The notes: generated by a model not told the origin, from the sequence alone. A DNA stretch of 64,000 nucleotides from Chinchilla lanigera (GCF_000276665.1 NW_004955487.1:7682610-7746609), one strand, 5' to 3'; counted from the first letter of the stretch, positions 13,260 through 25,375 are shown. Numbers and translations: made by a program.

Positions 13260-14330
13260 CCCTCTGTTTCTCCAAAATTCATGTCTCTCTCACTTGAAAA
13301 ACACATTAACCTCATGCCAACCTCCCCCAAAATCTTAACTATGCCTGTATTAAAGGCCAACATTGCTCTTGAATGTCATTTAAATCAAGTAAGAGTGGAA
13401 CTCGAGGTATGAGTCACACTAGGCAAAATTCTCCTCCAGATATAGATCTGCAGAACCAGACTACAAAACTACAGTAAAATAAATAATGAGAAAGCACTAT
13501 GCCATGCTCTTCACCAGAATTCATTATTTTTATTAAGGGGAATTACTTACGGAGAAGTTAAACCAGGTGAGTCTGAAACTTTCCTGCTTCCTTCAAAGGT
13601 GGTGATACATATGTTACGTAGAATCCATGACAGTGATCCCAGGCCAACTCCTTCTAAGTCTTCTAAATTCCTTACACCTACTTAGAAATGCAAAACACCT
13701 CTTTTAAGGAAAGGGCCCTGGTGGAAATGAAGAAGTAATAGACTGCATGAGTAGATTTTAAGGCTCATTATAATTCCAATTCTTCTTTTAATATCCTTCT
13801 TGATCAATTAAAATCGGGGTCTTTCTATCCAAGGACTTTGTTGGGCTATGGACAGAGAGCATCACTTCTGCTTCTCCAGGATAGGTAAGTTGTAGGGAGA
13901 GCAGTACTTACTGAGACAGCAGAATCTAGGATGCACTTCATGGGCTATGATTTCAAACAGATGGGAATTGCAAACTCAGCTCTATCTCCTATTAGCTGGG
14001 TTGTTTAGGATGTGTCCTTTGGCTGTATGTTAATCTAACCATCTATGAAGTAAAGGTGACAGCTATGGCTTCAAGTATACTTAACACAGATAAAGACAAA
14101 AACAAAATAGGTGTATATCTCATATTGTGTACATTGGAGAGCATAGCACAATTAATTAGTTGGATAGCATCCATTTTTTTAAAAAAAAAACCCAAATCCT
14201 GAGAAGTAAAAACTAAACAGAAGAAAAAGGTAAGATTTCAAATATCCCTTATGCATAAACCATTGGGTGTTCATTGAGATAATGGAGACCTCCATTTTTA
14301 CCATAGTCTGGGATATTTGTGTTCCCTTTT
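13260..14330. other. Unassigned sequence
   Basis: No gene or repeat recognised; only short open stretches. Confidence 0.4.

Positions 14331-14333
<3 letters not shown>

Positions 14334-14365
<32 letters not shown>
14334..14365. repeat. (CA)n microsatellite
   Basis: About 16 CA units immediately upstream of an antisense SINE, so equivalent to a (TG)n tail on the SINE's own strand. Confidence 0.95.
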
Positions 14366-14367
<2 letters not shown>

Positions 14368-14537
14368 TAGTACTAGAAATTGAATCCAGAACCTTTGCAC
14401 AGAGCTACCTCCCCAGTCCTTTTTTATTTTATGGATTTGAAACACTTAATTTCTCAGACTGTATACAAACTGATTCTCCTGCCTCAGTCTCTCAGAATGC
14501 TGATATTACAAGTGTGAACCACTACACTCCCAGCTCC
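14366..14537 (-). mobile_element. B1-dID SINE, antisense
   Basis: The reverse ID tail ('gaaattgaatccagaacc' to 'gctacctccccagtcc') is followed by the reverse B1 head ('ctcctgcctcagtctctc', 'gctgatattacaagtgtg'). The CA repeat sits where the A-tail belongs. Confidence 0.85.
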
Positions 14538-14539
14538 TT

Positions 14540-15360
14540 TAAATATTTTTGCAATGCAGAGGAGCAAGTCTCCCACAAGATCATGGATACTTGAACTCCT
14601 AACCTTAAAATATAAAATTTTTGACTTTACTTTTTGTCATGATTTTATACTATACGCATACTTGTGTCTCTGATGATTTATCTAACTAGTTTTTGGGAAA
14701 AAAAGTTTCTGGGAAAAATTAAAATTCATATGTAGCTTTTGCCTCGAGGATAATCACAGAGTGGCTTTCACTTCTTCATCTGATTATCTAGTGAAACAGT
14801 TAAGTTGCTGTACTGTCCCCACCTCTGGGGCCTGGCCTGCTCAGTTATTTACCTTGAATGTAAGATTTACTTCATGTTTATTTGATCAGGAAAGAAGATT
14901 TTCTGCATCAACTCCCTACATGTTCTTTCATCATTTTTGTCACTGAATAATATAACTTTTTCAAGGTTAGTAATTCAAATGAATGTATTATATTAAAACA
15001 TGGTTACTTCCAGCAACTATAATACTATTGCAAAATAAAATCTTTTTATGCATATTAGAATATTTCAAGTAGACATATAAGAACTTATTTAAAAATACAG
15101 ATATATATTCATTCTCCCCATACCCAAATTAGACATTTTTACAAAACTTGCAGGAAATAATATGAAATGAAATTAAAGATGAAAATATTTAAAGAACAAA
15201 TTGTAAAGGAAAATTCTCTTTTAGTGAGATAACGTTACAGGTGAAAGAGATCAATACCTTAGCTGAATGTTTTTCAAAGTGAAGTATGTTAAATGACAAG
15301 GAAACTATTATCCTTTTCTCAAATTTAAAATCAAGTACCATGATGCTTTAATTGATGTGA
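14540..15360. other. Unassigned AT-rich sequence
   Basis: Nothing recognised. Confidence 0.4.
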
Positions 15361-15364
15361 TCTT

Positions 15365-15940
15365 GCAGTATATTTTATAATCGAGTAGTTTGATAGCTCC
15401 AGTTTTATTTATTTATTTTTTGTTCCAGATTGCTTTAGCTATTCAGATAGTTTTATACAAATTTTTGGTTTGTTTTTCCTATTTCTATGAGAAATATCAT
15501 TAATATTTTGATAGAGATTGCATTGAATCTATTGATCCTGTAGGTAGTACTGACCTTTCAACCAAATTTATCCTTTAAGCCCATGAAAATGAGATGTCTT
15601 TCTATTCATCTGCATCTTCTTTAATGTCTTTCATCAATATTTTATTGTTTGCATTGTTAAGGTTCATGTTGGGTAAAAATGATTTTATTCTATATTATAT
15701 TCAAGGTTTATTTCTTTTTTTTTTTTTTTTTTTTTTTTTTTTGGTTTTTTCCGGTACCGGGAACCGAACTCACGACCTTGCGCATGCCAAGCAGGCGCTT
15801 TTGCCGCTGAGCTAAATCCCCAGCCCCTCAAGGTTTATTTCTAACACTATTTGTGAATTTGTGGAATCCATTAGATACTTTTGGATAACAGCCTTATCAT
15901 GCCACATAATATGTAAAAATAAATGTGATAGACCACTTCT
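15365..15940 (-). mobile_element. Old L1 ORF2 fragment, antisense, split by an ID element
   Basis: 'gtttgatagctccagtttta', 'agattgctttagctattcag', 'gattgcattgaatctattgat' and 'gcatcttctttaatgtctttc' follow the antisense order of the L1 ORF2 segment after the reverse transcriptase. The ID element at 15716 lies inside the recognisable part. The right limit, after about 15700, is uncertain. Confidence 0.7.
15701..15842 (-). mobile_element. Young ID SINE with 15-bp target-site duplication
   Basis: Body at about 15743-15827 with a T-run on its left (A-tail on the minus strand). On the minus strand it begins GGGGCTGGGGATTTAGCTCA and keeps a pol III A box (TTAGCTCAGCGG) and B box (GAGTTCGGTTCC), consistent with origin from a tRNA. 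Identical 15-bp repeats, TCAAGGTTTATTTCT, flank it at 15701-15715 and 15828-15842. The body holds many undecayed CpGs, a sign of recent insertion. It lacks the cloverleaf of a true tRNA and is not a tRNA gene. Confidence 0.95.
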
Positions 15941-16224
15941 GTTGTTAACCTGTAAAAACTATTAAGAATGATTTTACATACAATATAAAATTATTGTCAT
16001 TGCACAAATATGATAATAATTACACATTGAGAGTATTTTGAGATAATTACAGCAGGGCAAACAGTTGCAAAGAAGTACAGATGATATGATTCACTTTTCA
16101 ACCAACCCTCCTAATGGTCTTCTCTACAGAAACTGTGAGATACCAAAATCAGGAAATCCATGTGATACAACACTTAGAATTCCTGTAGATTTCACCATCT
16201 CCACATGTACGTATTCTTTATAAC

Positions 16225-17445
16225 AAACACGCACTCACAATCACAAACCAGTATCCCACCACCCCTTCAACTATCCCTACTACTGACAACCATTAATGTG
16301 TTCTCCATCTCTCTTATGCCTTAGCTTTCTTTTTCTGAATATAGCAATTATACATACTAAATACATACTAAAGAGCTTTCTCATGGAGAGTTTGTACATA
16401 CACACTTTGAGTGTTGATCTTTCATTAGTTCCCTTCCCCTCTTCCCCTCTCCTCCCATTTCTCCCCATGCCCAGATCCCTACCCCATCCCCACAAAGTCT
16501 ATTTTTCCGATTTCTATCATCTATCTTATTTTTCTCTTTAAATGATTTTTATTCTGGGTTTCTAATATGAAAGAAACTATGCAATATTTATTCTTCTGTG
16601 TCTGATTCATTTCACTTAGCATTTCATTCTCAAGGTACATCCATTTTCCTCCAAAAGACTAAAGGTTATATTTTGTATGACTGAGTAGTAGTCCTTTGTT
16701 TTTTGTTATGGCTTGTGTTTAGATGATCCCCAAAGCTTCATGTGCTCATAGGTGGGGCTTTTAAGGGAGTGGCTGGATTAGGTGATACGGGGATTAAATC
16801 AGTTGTGCATAATGGAAGCCCTACCCTGGGTGTGGGTAGGATCAGTTAATAGATTTATAGCCTGAGTAGAATATAAATGGACAGATAGGAGGGAAGTTTG
16901 CCACTTTGCTGCTGCTTGCTGCTTCACTGTCTCCTGCCTGATTACCTTGGATTACTTCTCCTCTGTGATGCCACCTTGGCTTAGGGACAGACAACTATAG
17001 ATGAAAACCTCTACAGACTGTGAGCTGGAAAAAGCTTTCCTCCTTTAACTTTGGATGTCTGGTATTTTTGTCTCAACAAGAAAAGTAACTGAGATGTATA
17101 TATACAATATTTTCTTTTTTCATTCATCTGCTGATGGGCAGATAGATCACTTCCAATATTTAGCTACTATGAGTTGTGCTGCTATAAGCACGGGTATGCA
17201 TGAATCACTGTGATATGATGTATTTAACTCTTTTGGGAAGATACCTACAAGTGGAACAGCTGGGCCAAATGGAATTTCTAATTTTAGTTTTTGAGGAAAC
17301 TCCATCCCGATTTCTATTGTAGTTGTATTAGTTTATAGCTCCACTACCAATATAGAAGGGTTCCATTTTTCTCACAAACTTGCTAGCATTTGTTGCATTT
17401 TTAATCCATGATGATTGCCATTCTTTCTGGAATTAGATTCATCTC
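16225..17445 (-). mobile_element. L1M-type 3' UTR region, antisense, interrupted by an LTR
   Basis: Before the interruption: 'catttcacttagcatttcattctcaaggtacatcc' and 'gactgagtagtagtcc'. After it: 'tgtatatatacaatattttc', 'tcatctgctgatgggca', 'tttgggaagatacctacaag', 'ctccactaccaatatagaaggg'. This is the antisense 3' end of an old L1. Part of 16337-16530 does not obviously match and may be a further insertion. Confidence 0.75.
16706..17096 (+). mobile_element. MaLR-type solo LTR nested in L1
   Basis: It starts TGTTATGGCTTGTGTTTAG, continues with 'ccccaaagcttcatgtgctc', 'gctgcttgctgcttcac', and ends with 'tttgtctcaacaagaaaagtaactgaga'. The same 5' and 3' modules recur at 30388, 38391 and (reversed) 42798. 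It splits the L1 text exactly between 'gtagtagtcctttg' and 'tgtatatatac'. The terminal dinucleotide and duplication are not clean. Confidence 0.75.
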
Positions 17446-17459
17446 TCTTATTTTGTTAT

Positions 17460-17890
17460 GTAGAGTATTATATGAAGAGAAAACATATACTACAGTATGA
17501 AAGTAGCTTCTTTTGCTTTGTGTGATTTCCTTGATATCTATCCATGCTTTTGTGTGCACCAACAGTTTATGTCTTTGATTGTTATGTTATATTCCATGAT
17601 GTGAATGTACCATAGTTGGCCTATTTACCCACTGAAGGACATGTGTTGGTTCCACATTTTTTTCAGTTACTGGTTAGGCTGTTACGAACATGTGTTAACA
17701 AGTTTTGTGTAAATATATATCTTTGTCTAGAATAAGTGCCTTTGAGTATAATTAGATCATATAGTAACTGCATTTAGTTATAAAAGAAAATACAGACTAT
17801 TTTTTGTGGTTGTTCTTTTAGTTTAAATTTTCATCAGCAATGTATAAGTGACTCAGTTTCCTCACTTTTCTCTCTACCTCCAGAAGATGC
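17460..17890 (-). mobile_element. L1ME-type 3' region, antisense
   Basis: 'ttatattccatgatgtgaatgtacc', 'ctatttacccactgaaggacatgtg', 'gttacgaacatgtgttaac', then 'ttcatcagcaatgtataag'. This is the antisense order of an older L1 subfamily than the preceding copy, so two L1 3' ends lie side by side in the same orientation. Confidence 0.7.
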
Positions 17891-17899
17891 TGTTAATCT

Positions 17900-18885
17900 T
17901 CTGTATTATGGAAAACAAGTTATTTCCAATGAATTTCTAAAAAGAACTCTTTTCAGTTTCGGATGCATGATTCCTATCATACTTCAGAATGAATAAAGAT
18001 TTGAGAATCTTCTAACAGGCTCAGGAGCATATGTTATGAATTATATGCATGTTCAACTCTATCATTCTAAAAACCATTTCAGTAGCTACCTATTTGTGAT
18101 GAAGAAAGCCTCATACCTGAATATGTGGGAGTATATTTCCCATTCTGATTTTGCACTCATTTATTTGCGAGATTCATCATAGTTCTTATCTTCATTTGAA
18201 ATTATATAACAGCCATAAAGCACACTCATGAATTCCAAAATCTGTCATGTTTTCTAGCTCTTCCTTATTTTTCACAAACTATTATTTGTCTGGACCCTTA
18301 ATTTCTTTTTCATGTTTTGCACTGGACTCAGCATAACCATTACTCTCCTGGAAAACCTACTTTGTTTTAAGAGCAATATGTTTACTTGTTATATTTTTAT
18401 CAGCAAGCCAGGGCTCTATCATAGCACATATCAGTTTTATAGCAGTTGTAGACGTGTGTGTCTTTCTTTCTTGCTATGTTATAAACTCTTGAAGGCCAAT
18501 GTTCCTAGACACAAAGTGGGGCTTAAAATTAGACACCTTTGCAATCAATGATTACTCAATAAAAAGATCCATTCAGAGTAAATGCTGAAGGATGACTACA
18601 TTAAAATTTCATTTATCAAAGAAGAAAAATGAACAATACTCAATAATGGCTGAGAAAGCAGAATTTGATGTCAAATTTTTTTGCTTAAAATGCTTAGTTA
18701 TCCAATCACTGACAGAATGAATTGACCATTAATATATTCTATTGCTTCATCTTATAATATAAAAATATCTAAATTAGTATATAATGTCACTAGAATCAAA
18801 TAAGGATAGTATATGCATGCAGTGGGTTCAACAGAGTACCCATTTTAAAAATAGAAATATATTAGTTTTAACTCATATTTGATTG
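17900..18885. other. Unassigned AT-rich sequence
   Basis: No gene or repeat recognised. Confidence 0.4.
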
Positions 18886-18889
18886 GATA

Positions 18890-19228
18890 CATTTTTCTAT
18901 GATGGACCCAATTCTCCTTCTCCTTGTAGACCCATATCCCTTTTCGTGCCCCTCTTGGACCTGGGACTGGCCCAATGATTTGGCCATAGTATCATTAGCA
19001 GGTTTGACATAGATAGACCTGCACACTTGCCTCTCTTCTCCAGCCCTGAGCATTTTGCAGAATCGCCTTCTGGACAGTAAAAACCTGTCATAAATCAGCT
19101 GAATGATGGACAGAACATATCCATTCAAGGTGATTAGGGTACCCTGACCAACTACAGCTGGCCACAGGTGACCTAGGTAAAATCTAGGCCAGATCAGCTG
19201 ACCCCCAAAAGCCCAGGAGCTAAATGAC
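18890..19228 (-). mobile_element. Probable ancient LTR (ERVL/MaLR-like), antisense
   Basis: On the minus strand it reads 'ctgggcttttgggggtcagc', 'tcacctgtggccagctgtag', then 'gtcaaacctgctaatgatac' and 'ggccaaatcattgggcc'. This pattern resembles an old LTR I cannot name. A 120-codon minus frame (18868-19230) lies wholly inside it and shows no retroviral or cellular motif, so I treat it as incidental. Confidence 0.45.
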
Positions 19229-19231
19229 AAT

Positions 19232-20430
19232 TAATGATGAATGGATGAGTGTGTATATTGATGTTATCATATTGTACTCACTTTTTTTATGGTTGTTAAT
19301 TATTCAGCACAAATATATCACATTGGACTATACATTATGACTTTAGTCTTGAGAACTAACACCCAAGTGTTAGGATTTTAATATACTTTCTCTGATGTTT
19401 TATTGAAAGCAATTTACTAATGTTTCAATATGTGTGGAGAACTTAATACATGCACAGCATTGTGGTAAATACTACACATGAAATAGGATAAATGGAACAC
19501 TATTTTGTCATGTAGCAAACTACTCTGAAAGCTTCTGGCTTAATATAACAATCATTGAACTACCTAATGACTCAGCAATTTAGTAGGCTCTGCTAGGCAA
19601 TTCAATTTGTAAAACCATTTAGCAATCTATTCCCAGATTGTAAGGTTAAGAAACTCAGTTTCCTACTAGACAGAAGGAGCTACAGAGTCACACTGAATAG
19701 GGGCACAGTAATGGGAAGGGACTAACAGTTGACAACAGTGAATAAAAGAAAATGATAGCCATGTTCAAAACAAAATGGACAACAAATGACCAAATCTAAA
19801 ATATTTAACTTGGAATAAATCCATAAGAATTGTTAATCATCACCAGAGCATTATAATTATTATCAGTGGAAAAATACTTAATGATGATACTTCTTTTAAT
19901 AAAATTAAAATATTGTCACTGTATATTAAATATAAATTGAAAACATTATTCATATAGCATACATTTAAAATACTCAAATTATATGAACTGAAACCTGGAT
20001 TTTAAAAACAACCTAAAAATTATTTTGAAAAATAACAGTGACCGAAAAAATGAAAAATAACAGTGACAAAAAACGTCTATTTCTGTAGGTTCGAATGAAA
20101 GCTGTCTTTGCCATTAGGTTTTCTGTAAACTGCAGTGTGATCTGTTGGCAAAGATTCTGGGAAATCATATTCCCACCCTTTGTCCCCTAAAATACAGAGG
20201 TAAGCCCAGGAGATGGGAAATACCAAATTGCAAGTCATCCATCCAAGCATATATCACAGTCTTTTAAGAAGTGTAGCATACCCTGGTTATGATAGTGATG
20301 ATGACAATGTAATAATGAAGATACTATAGAAAAGCCAGTATACACAATCTGAAACAATTCTTGCATCTGTGGAACAGAATATTACAATCAAAAATATTTA
20401 TTCACCATTTCACTGAGATTCAAATATCCA
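19232..20430. other. Unassigned sequence
   Basis: Nothing recognised apart from a small duplication at 20026-20075. Confidence 0.4.
20026..20075. repeat. 25-bp tandem duplication
   Basis: TGAAAAATAACAGTGAC occurs exactly at 20026-20042 and 20051-20067, giving two 25-bp units that differ only at their ends. Confidence 0.9.
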
Positions 20431-20433
20431 ATC

Positions 20434-20595
20434 GTGCCAGGTATGGTGGCCCACACCTATAATGTGTAATCCCAGCACTTGAGAGGCTGAGGCAGGAGGC
20501 TTGCTGTGAGGTTGAGGCCAGCCTGAGCTACAAAGTGAGGTAGAGGACAGTCTGAATTGCATAGTGAAACCCTATCTCAAAAAGACAAAAAACAA
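20434..20595 (+). mobile_element. B1 SINE (monomer)
   Basis: 'gccaggtatggtggcccac', 'aatcccagcacttgagagg', 'ggccagcctgagctacaaag', 'aaaccctatctcaaaaag'. The middle part is repeated ('ccagcctgagctacaaagtg' / 'cagtctgaattgcatagtg'), an internal duplication as in B1. No ID tail. The flanks share an imperfect 'aatatccaat' duplication. Confidence 0.9.
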
Positions 20596-20599
20596 ACAA

Positions 20600-21145
20600 A
20601 GAAAATCCAATAATTATTTTTGTAAATAAAACATGAGATCACCAAAAAGGATAGAAAATTTTGCTGTCATAAAAAAGTTTGCCCTTGGTAAACTAGAAAT
20701 AGAATGAAATATTCTCAAGTGGACAAGAACATCTATAAGAAAATGACCGATATCTACTTGATGTAAGAAAATAGATGTTTTCCTGCTATTGTAAGGACAA
20801 GGTATGAATATCCCTTCTCACTAATCCATTTCAACACATTACTGGAAATAACTGGCTAATGCAGTACATGTAGAAGTCTGAAATAAATAAAGTAAGTAAA
20901 TAATAAACAAATTATATCTTTAAAAATAGTAAAGAAAAGGGAGTAACAAATATGGATGATTACTAAAGTTTTTTTTTTCACAGATGACATATTGTCTATG
21001 TAACAAATACAAAATAATCCACAAAAAGAAATTTTGGAATTAATAAGCAATCATAGCAAGGTAGCAGCATATAAGGTTAATTTATAAAAGAAGATAGATT
21101 TCATGTATATCACCAGTGAGCAAGGACTTGAAATTAAGTGCATAT
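20600..21145. other. Unassigned sequence
   Basis: Nothing recognised. Confidence 0.4.
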
Positions 21146-21149
21146 TACC

Positions 21150-21308
21150 AGTCAGGCTTGGTGGTTCAGACTTGCCATTCCAGTCAGGAAGATCACAAGT
21201 CTGAGTTTAGCTTGGACAACTTAGCAAGACTTTATCTCAGAATAAAAAACTGAAAAGTGGCTGAGGATGTAGCACAGAGCAAAGGCACTGGGTTGTTTCC
21301 CCGTATGA
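21150..21308 (+). mobile_element. B1-dID SINE, diverged
   Basis: A B1-like head ('gtcaggcttggtggttcag', 'ggaagatcacaagtctgag', 'cttagcaagactttatctcag') joins an ID-like tail ('gtggctgaggatgtagcac' to 'cactgggttgtttcccc'). Confidence 0.8.
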
Positions 21309-21309
21309 A

Positions 21310-24300
21310 GAAATAAAACAAAACAAAATGAAGAATCAGAAGACAGTCTCTTGTTCAGAGACATAAAACTGACCTAGGTAAGAGCCATTCAAGGGAAGCC
21401 ACAGAACTCTGAGGAATTAAATAAAACAGAGATAAGTTAACGAAAAGAACACTTTAATATTGCGTAGATTTTTGTTCTCCCCAACATGAAACAACACAAT
21501 ATTAACATAAATGAAGTAAATTCTGTGGTCAGTATCCTCAGACCGACTCTAAACATTTTGTGGAGCAACAACAGATGTGGAGGAGCCAGTCAGCACAATC
21601 CTGAAAGAGAAGGAATTCAGAGGACCAGTGAGACTCAGCTCAAGTTGTACTCTACAGCTGCCATAATCAAGACAGGGTAGCCTTTAGCAAAGAATAAAAA
21701 AAAATCAATGAATCACAATATGCAGCCCCAAAATTGATCCCTGTAAAACAGTCAATTGATCCTTGACAAAGGGACAAAAGATAGTCTTTTTCAAGAAATT
21801 GTGCTAAAACCTGACATCTTCATGGCAAATTTTTTTAAGTCGAGATAGAATTTTTTCTCTTGCACCCTTTGCAAAAATTAACTCTAAACGAGACATATTT
21901 GAATGGGAAGACCAAACTCCTATGAAATTACTAGATCACGAGAAAGAATATGGAAATGACCTTGAGGGAAACTATTCATGTAAAATAAGCGAGGTTCAAT
22001 CTCCAGCACTGCAAAAATATAAAATAAAATAGTAAAATATCAATATGTTAAGTAATAACAAAGACTTTATTAAATAGACTTTATTAATTGATTTTGGGTA
22101 GCATTTTAAATTGATGGTATCCTTTAGAAAGCAGTTTCCAAAATTTCTCAATAATAATAATAAAGTCATCTTAGCTTTGGACACAAATAAATCCTAGTAA
22201 TATAACAGGCATGATGTGAAGAAATCAGCAATAGCATGATGATTATGTTATTTATGAATGAGAGGCTCTCTTCCCTTGTGGGAAGATTTTATGTTCCACA
22301 ACAATGTATGCTCAAGTTAGATCTTTCAGAGGATTTTCCTTGACAAACAAGGGAAGAACTCTCACATTAATCAACTACCTACTGATGTGAAGACACTTTC
22401 ACCTAAGATATTTCTTTTAAATTTTACCACTACCTTTGATGATGTTCTTAAAGCTCTTAGTATTTAGGCTGGTAGAAGACTATTCTGGTAAAACTGGTTA
22501 TTGATTTCTTGAACATAAAGGTAGCCAATTGGCATAAATAGGATTCAACTTCCAAACTTTTATGTAAAAACTCATATAACTCTGTATTTTTTGCACTTCT
22601 AGTACCTAGTAGAACTTTATTATTAAAAGATATATGAATATACTAACATTTTTTGCTTAGTATACTTGAAATCTTAGAGTCTTGGAAAAATTCATGCTAA
22701 AACTTAGCAATATTTATTTCATGACAGAGCAAAAGGCAACATGTATCCCATCACAATTTAGGTCATCATAACATAGAAGATATACATAAAAATTGAAATA
22801 ACAAAAGAAAGTAGAGGGGGTTGGGGAAAGAAAGATTGAGAATAAAAAGAAAGTGTTATTTTTTAATTGGTAACAATTCCAGGTTTTTCCATAACTTCGT
22901 GTCCTGGATGATAAGTTATGCATCAGTTTCTGAGGAGCCTCAACTATGTCACATTTTTAGTGATTTACTTGACAAAATCACAATTCAAGCAATAAACATG
23001 GAAAACAGACAAATAACACTAACTATAATTGTGTTCATTCACCAGAGATTGGAAGAGAGGGTGATTGGTTAGATGAATTTGCTCAAACTTTTAAAATTTG
23101 AATATCGTTATCAGCATTTCTGCCTACATTGCAGAATAGATATTTTCTTTCTTCTAATTTATTTTTCTAAAAAATGCTCATACAGTCAAATAAGGAAAAA
23201 AAGTTAGACTTCAAAAGTGTTGAAAATGAACTTAAGCAGAAAAAATGATCTTCTCCATATCAATAATATGCTCTAAATTGCTTTTCTTCTTATTTATTGA
23301 TGAAATACCAAGAAAACCTGCTGTCATTCTAAGCTGTGTGATACAAAGATTTTTATTCACCACTTAAAGATATCACAGCAGTAGGCAGCCAGATCAGTAA
23401 ATCTTGTCCAGTTTTTAACAGCCAGTAGACAAGACTTTGGAAAAGGAGAAAAATATTGTATTGTCAGGTGAATCCAATAAATTGAAATGTGGAAAGAATT
23501 AGGACTGTATGAATTCACTAAAAGCTAAGTTTCTCGTCTTCTTCAGACTTGTATGGCCATAAATATCATGAAAATGTATTTTGAGATTATAGAGCTATTA
23601 CATAAAACTAAAAGACATAAACCAGGTAGGGTTTTTATGTTTATTTGTTTGTTTCTAGTATCTCGGAAGTGTTTTAGAAAATGAATATGAATGATTCTGG
23701 AAGTCATACCATTGAGTATTTTTTTAACCCTACACTATTTTTAAGCCTTCTTCTAAGAGAATCAGAGGAAGAGTAACTGTAAGAAAGAAGAAAAAAGTAA
23801 CAAGACCTGTGAGGTAACCTGAATATTATGATATATACTCAGCTGTTTTATCAAAAATTAAAGGTAGAACTCTTCAAAAATTACTTGATGAATTTTGAAA
23901 ATTGGGAAACATAGTTTCTATACAAAACCATACATAGTAACTACCCTGAATTATTACCACAATCTATGTCTATAGATTTGTAGAATTACATGTGATACAG
24001 TTCAAAATCTTTTCTAGAAGGAGACTGGGATTTGTCTGTTCAGACACATATCATTTTCACTCTACCAATTTATAATTTTAACAAATGAAGCTACCATGTT
24101 CAGAATCAACCTGAGATACTCTACCCTATAAAAATTTATTTCTACATAATTCTTTACTCTATTTTCTATATTTGAAATTATGCTTCTTCTAGTGTTCTAA
24201 ATTATGATTATTCTATTATTAAACCATAAATGGGATCTACATGGTCTCATTTTGCTATTTCGGTGCTTATTTTACACTAAGTTCATTTTTACTGAACTCA

Positions 24301-24610
24301 TTTCATGTCCCTTTTCTGGAAATATTTTTCTTTTGATTTATACAACATTTTTCTTTGCTTTTGTTCTTTGTAGTTCTCATTCTTTCCTCTTTACCTCCCT
24401 TTACCTGGGTACTGTCTTATTTCTAACCCAATTCCTCTTGCTGGACTGTTCTCAATTTCAGACCCTTTTCATTCTCCTTCCTGTATTTTCCTTATAAGAA
24501 CTCCACACTAATTTATAGATCTTGCATTTAGGATTCCAAATTTAAATTGCAGGCTCTATTTTGATGAAACTCCTCTGTGGCCAATTTCTACCTTAAGTTC
24601 TTTTCTTTTC
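21310..24610. other. Unassigned AT-rich sequence with a SINE remnant
   Basis: About 3.3 kb without a recognisable gene. At 21987-22015 'gaggttcaatctccagcactg' followed by A-rich DNA looks like the 3' end of an ID or B1-dID SINE. A 97-codon plus frame at 24204-24497 translates to a hydrophobic low-complexity string from pyrimidine-rich DNA and is not supported as a gene. Confidence 0.4.
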
Positions 24611-24611
24611 T

Positions 24612-24653
24612 TTCTGTGGTTTTTTTTTGTTTTGTTTTTTTTTTTTTTTTTTT
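24612..24653. repeat. Poly-T tract
   Basis: A T-run with two G interruptions ends in GGTGATTTAG. It could be the A-tail of a very short antisense retroinsert, but no element body is visible. Confidence 0.7.
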
Positions 24654-24686
24654 GGTGATTTAGTGACATGTTAAACTTAATGAGTC

Positions 24687-24740
24687 CATAATGATTTATT
24701 GATTTGCATAATGACTTATTGATTTATTTGACTTATTGAT
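24687..24740. repeat. 20-bp tandem duplication
   Basis: CATAATGATTTATTGATTTG is followed directly by CATAATGACTTATTGATTTA, then by a partial third 'gacttattgat'. Confidence 0.85.
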
Positions 24741-24984
24741 CTGAAATCCATTTCTGCTCTCACAATATTCTTGTCAAGTGTATCTGTTTCTCTCCTTAGC
24801 ACTATTACCTTACTTTAAGCCACTGTTATTTCTCAACCCCTAATATATTTGCAAGAGCTTGCTAGTTTGCTTACTTTTCCTTCTTTTATCTTTCTACTTC
24901 AAACAATGGCTGGAAGGATGGATACACATTTTTGGTGATTTCTGTATGATATTACAATGAATAGAAATCCCTTCATATGCCTCT

Positions 24985-25375
24985 TACAGGTTGGGCACAT
25001 CATGTGCCCAAAGGAAGATAGACTGAAACCTTGATCCTCAGTTCCTCAGCATGTGAGGAATTTAAAGTTGATGCATTTCAGATATGCATGGGTAAATCGA
25101 GGTCATTCTGGAATAGAGTGGTGCCTCTAATTCAATGGGACTGACGTGCACATGACAAGATTGCCATGGGAAGACCCAGAACTTCACAGAGGGGGACAAC
25201 TTGAGCAGACACAGGTGGAGGTTAGAGACATTTATCTACAAGCCAGGGAGACCTAGTGTTACCAGGCACTATGGGGACTTAGGAAAACATCATGGTTATC
25301 ACTGGTCCTCAGATTCCTCAGAATGAATCAACTCTGCAGACAACTTAAATTTGACTTATATCTTCCAGAATTGTG
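24985..25375 (+). mobile_element. MLT1A-like LTR
   Basis: 'cctcagttcctcagcatgtgagg', 'gaggtcattctggaatagagtgg', 'attcaatgggactgac', 'atctacaagccagggag', and the end 'cttccagaattgtgataaaa' follow the MLT1A LTR order. It abuts the inverted L1 on its right. A 10+1+10-bp palindrome (24991-25011) lies at its 5' edge. Confidence 0.7.

Noticed and set aside
15743..15827. tRNA gene on the minus strand
   Set aside because: A and B boxes are present, but an A-tail and target duplications show a retroposed ID SINE, and a tRNA cloverleaf is not kept.
18868..19230. 120-codon minus frame as a gene
   Set aside because: It lies inside an old LTR-like block and lacks any recognisable protein motif.
24204..24497. 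97-codon hydrophobic plus frame as a membrane protein
   Set aside because: Pyrimidine-rich AT DNA always translates to Leu/Phe/Ser-rich strings; there are no supporting gene signals.
25042..25060. Hairpin TTCCTCA-GCATG-TGAGGAA
   Set aside because: It coincides with a decayed consensus segment of an MLT1 LTR, so chance is sufficient.
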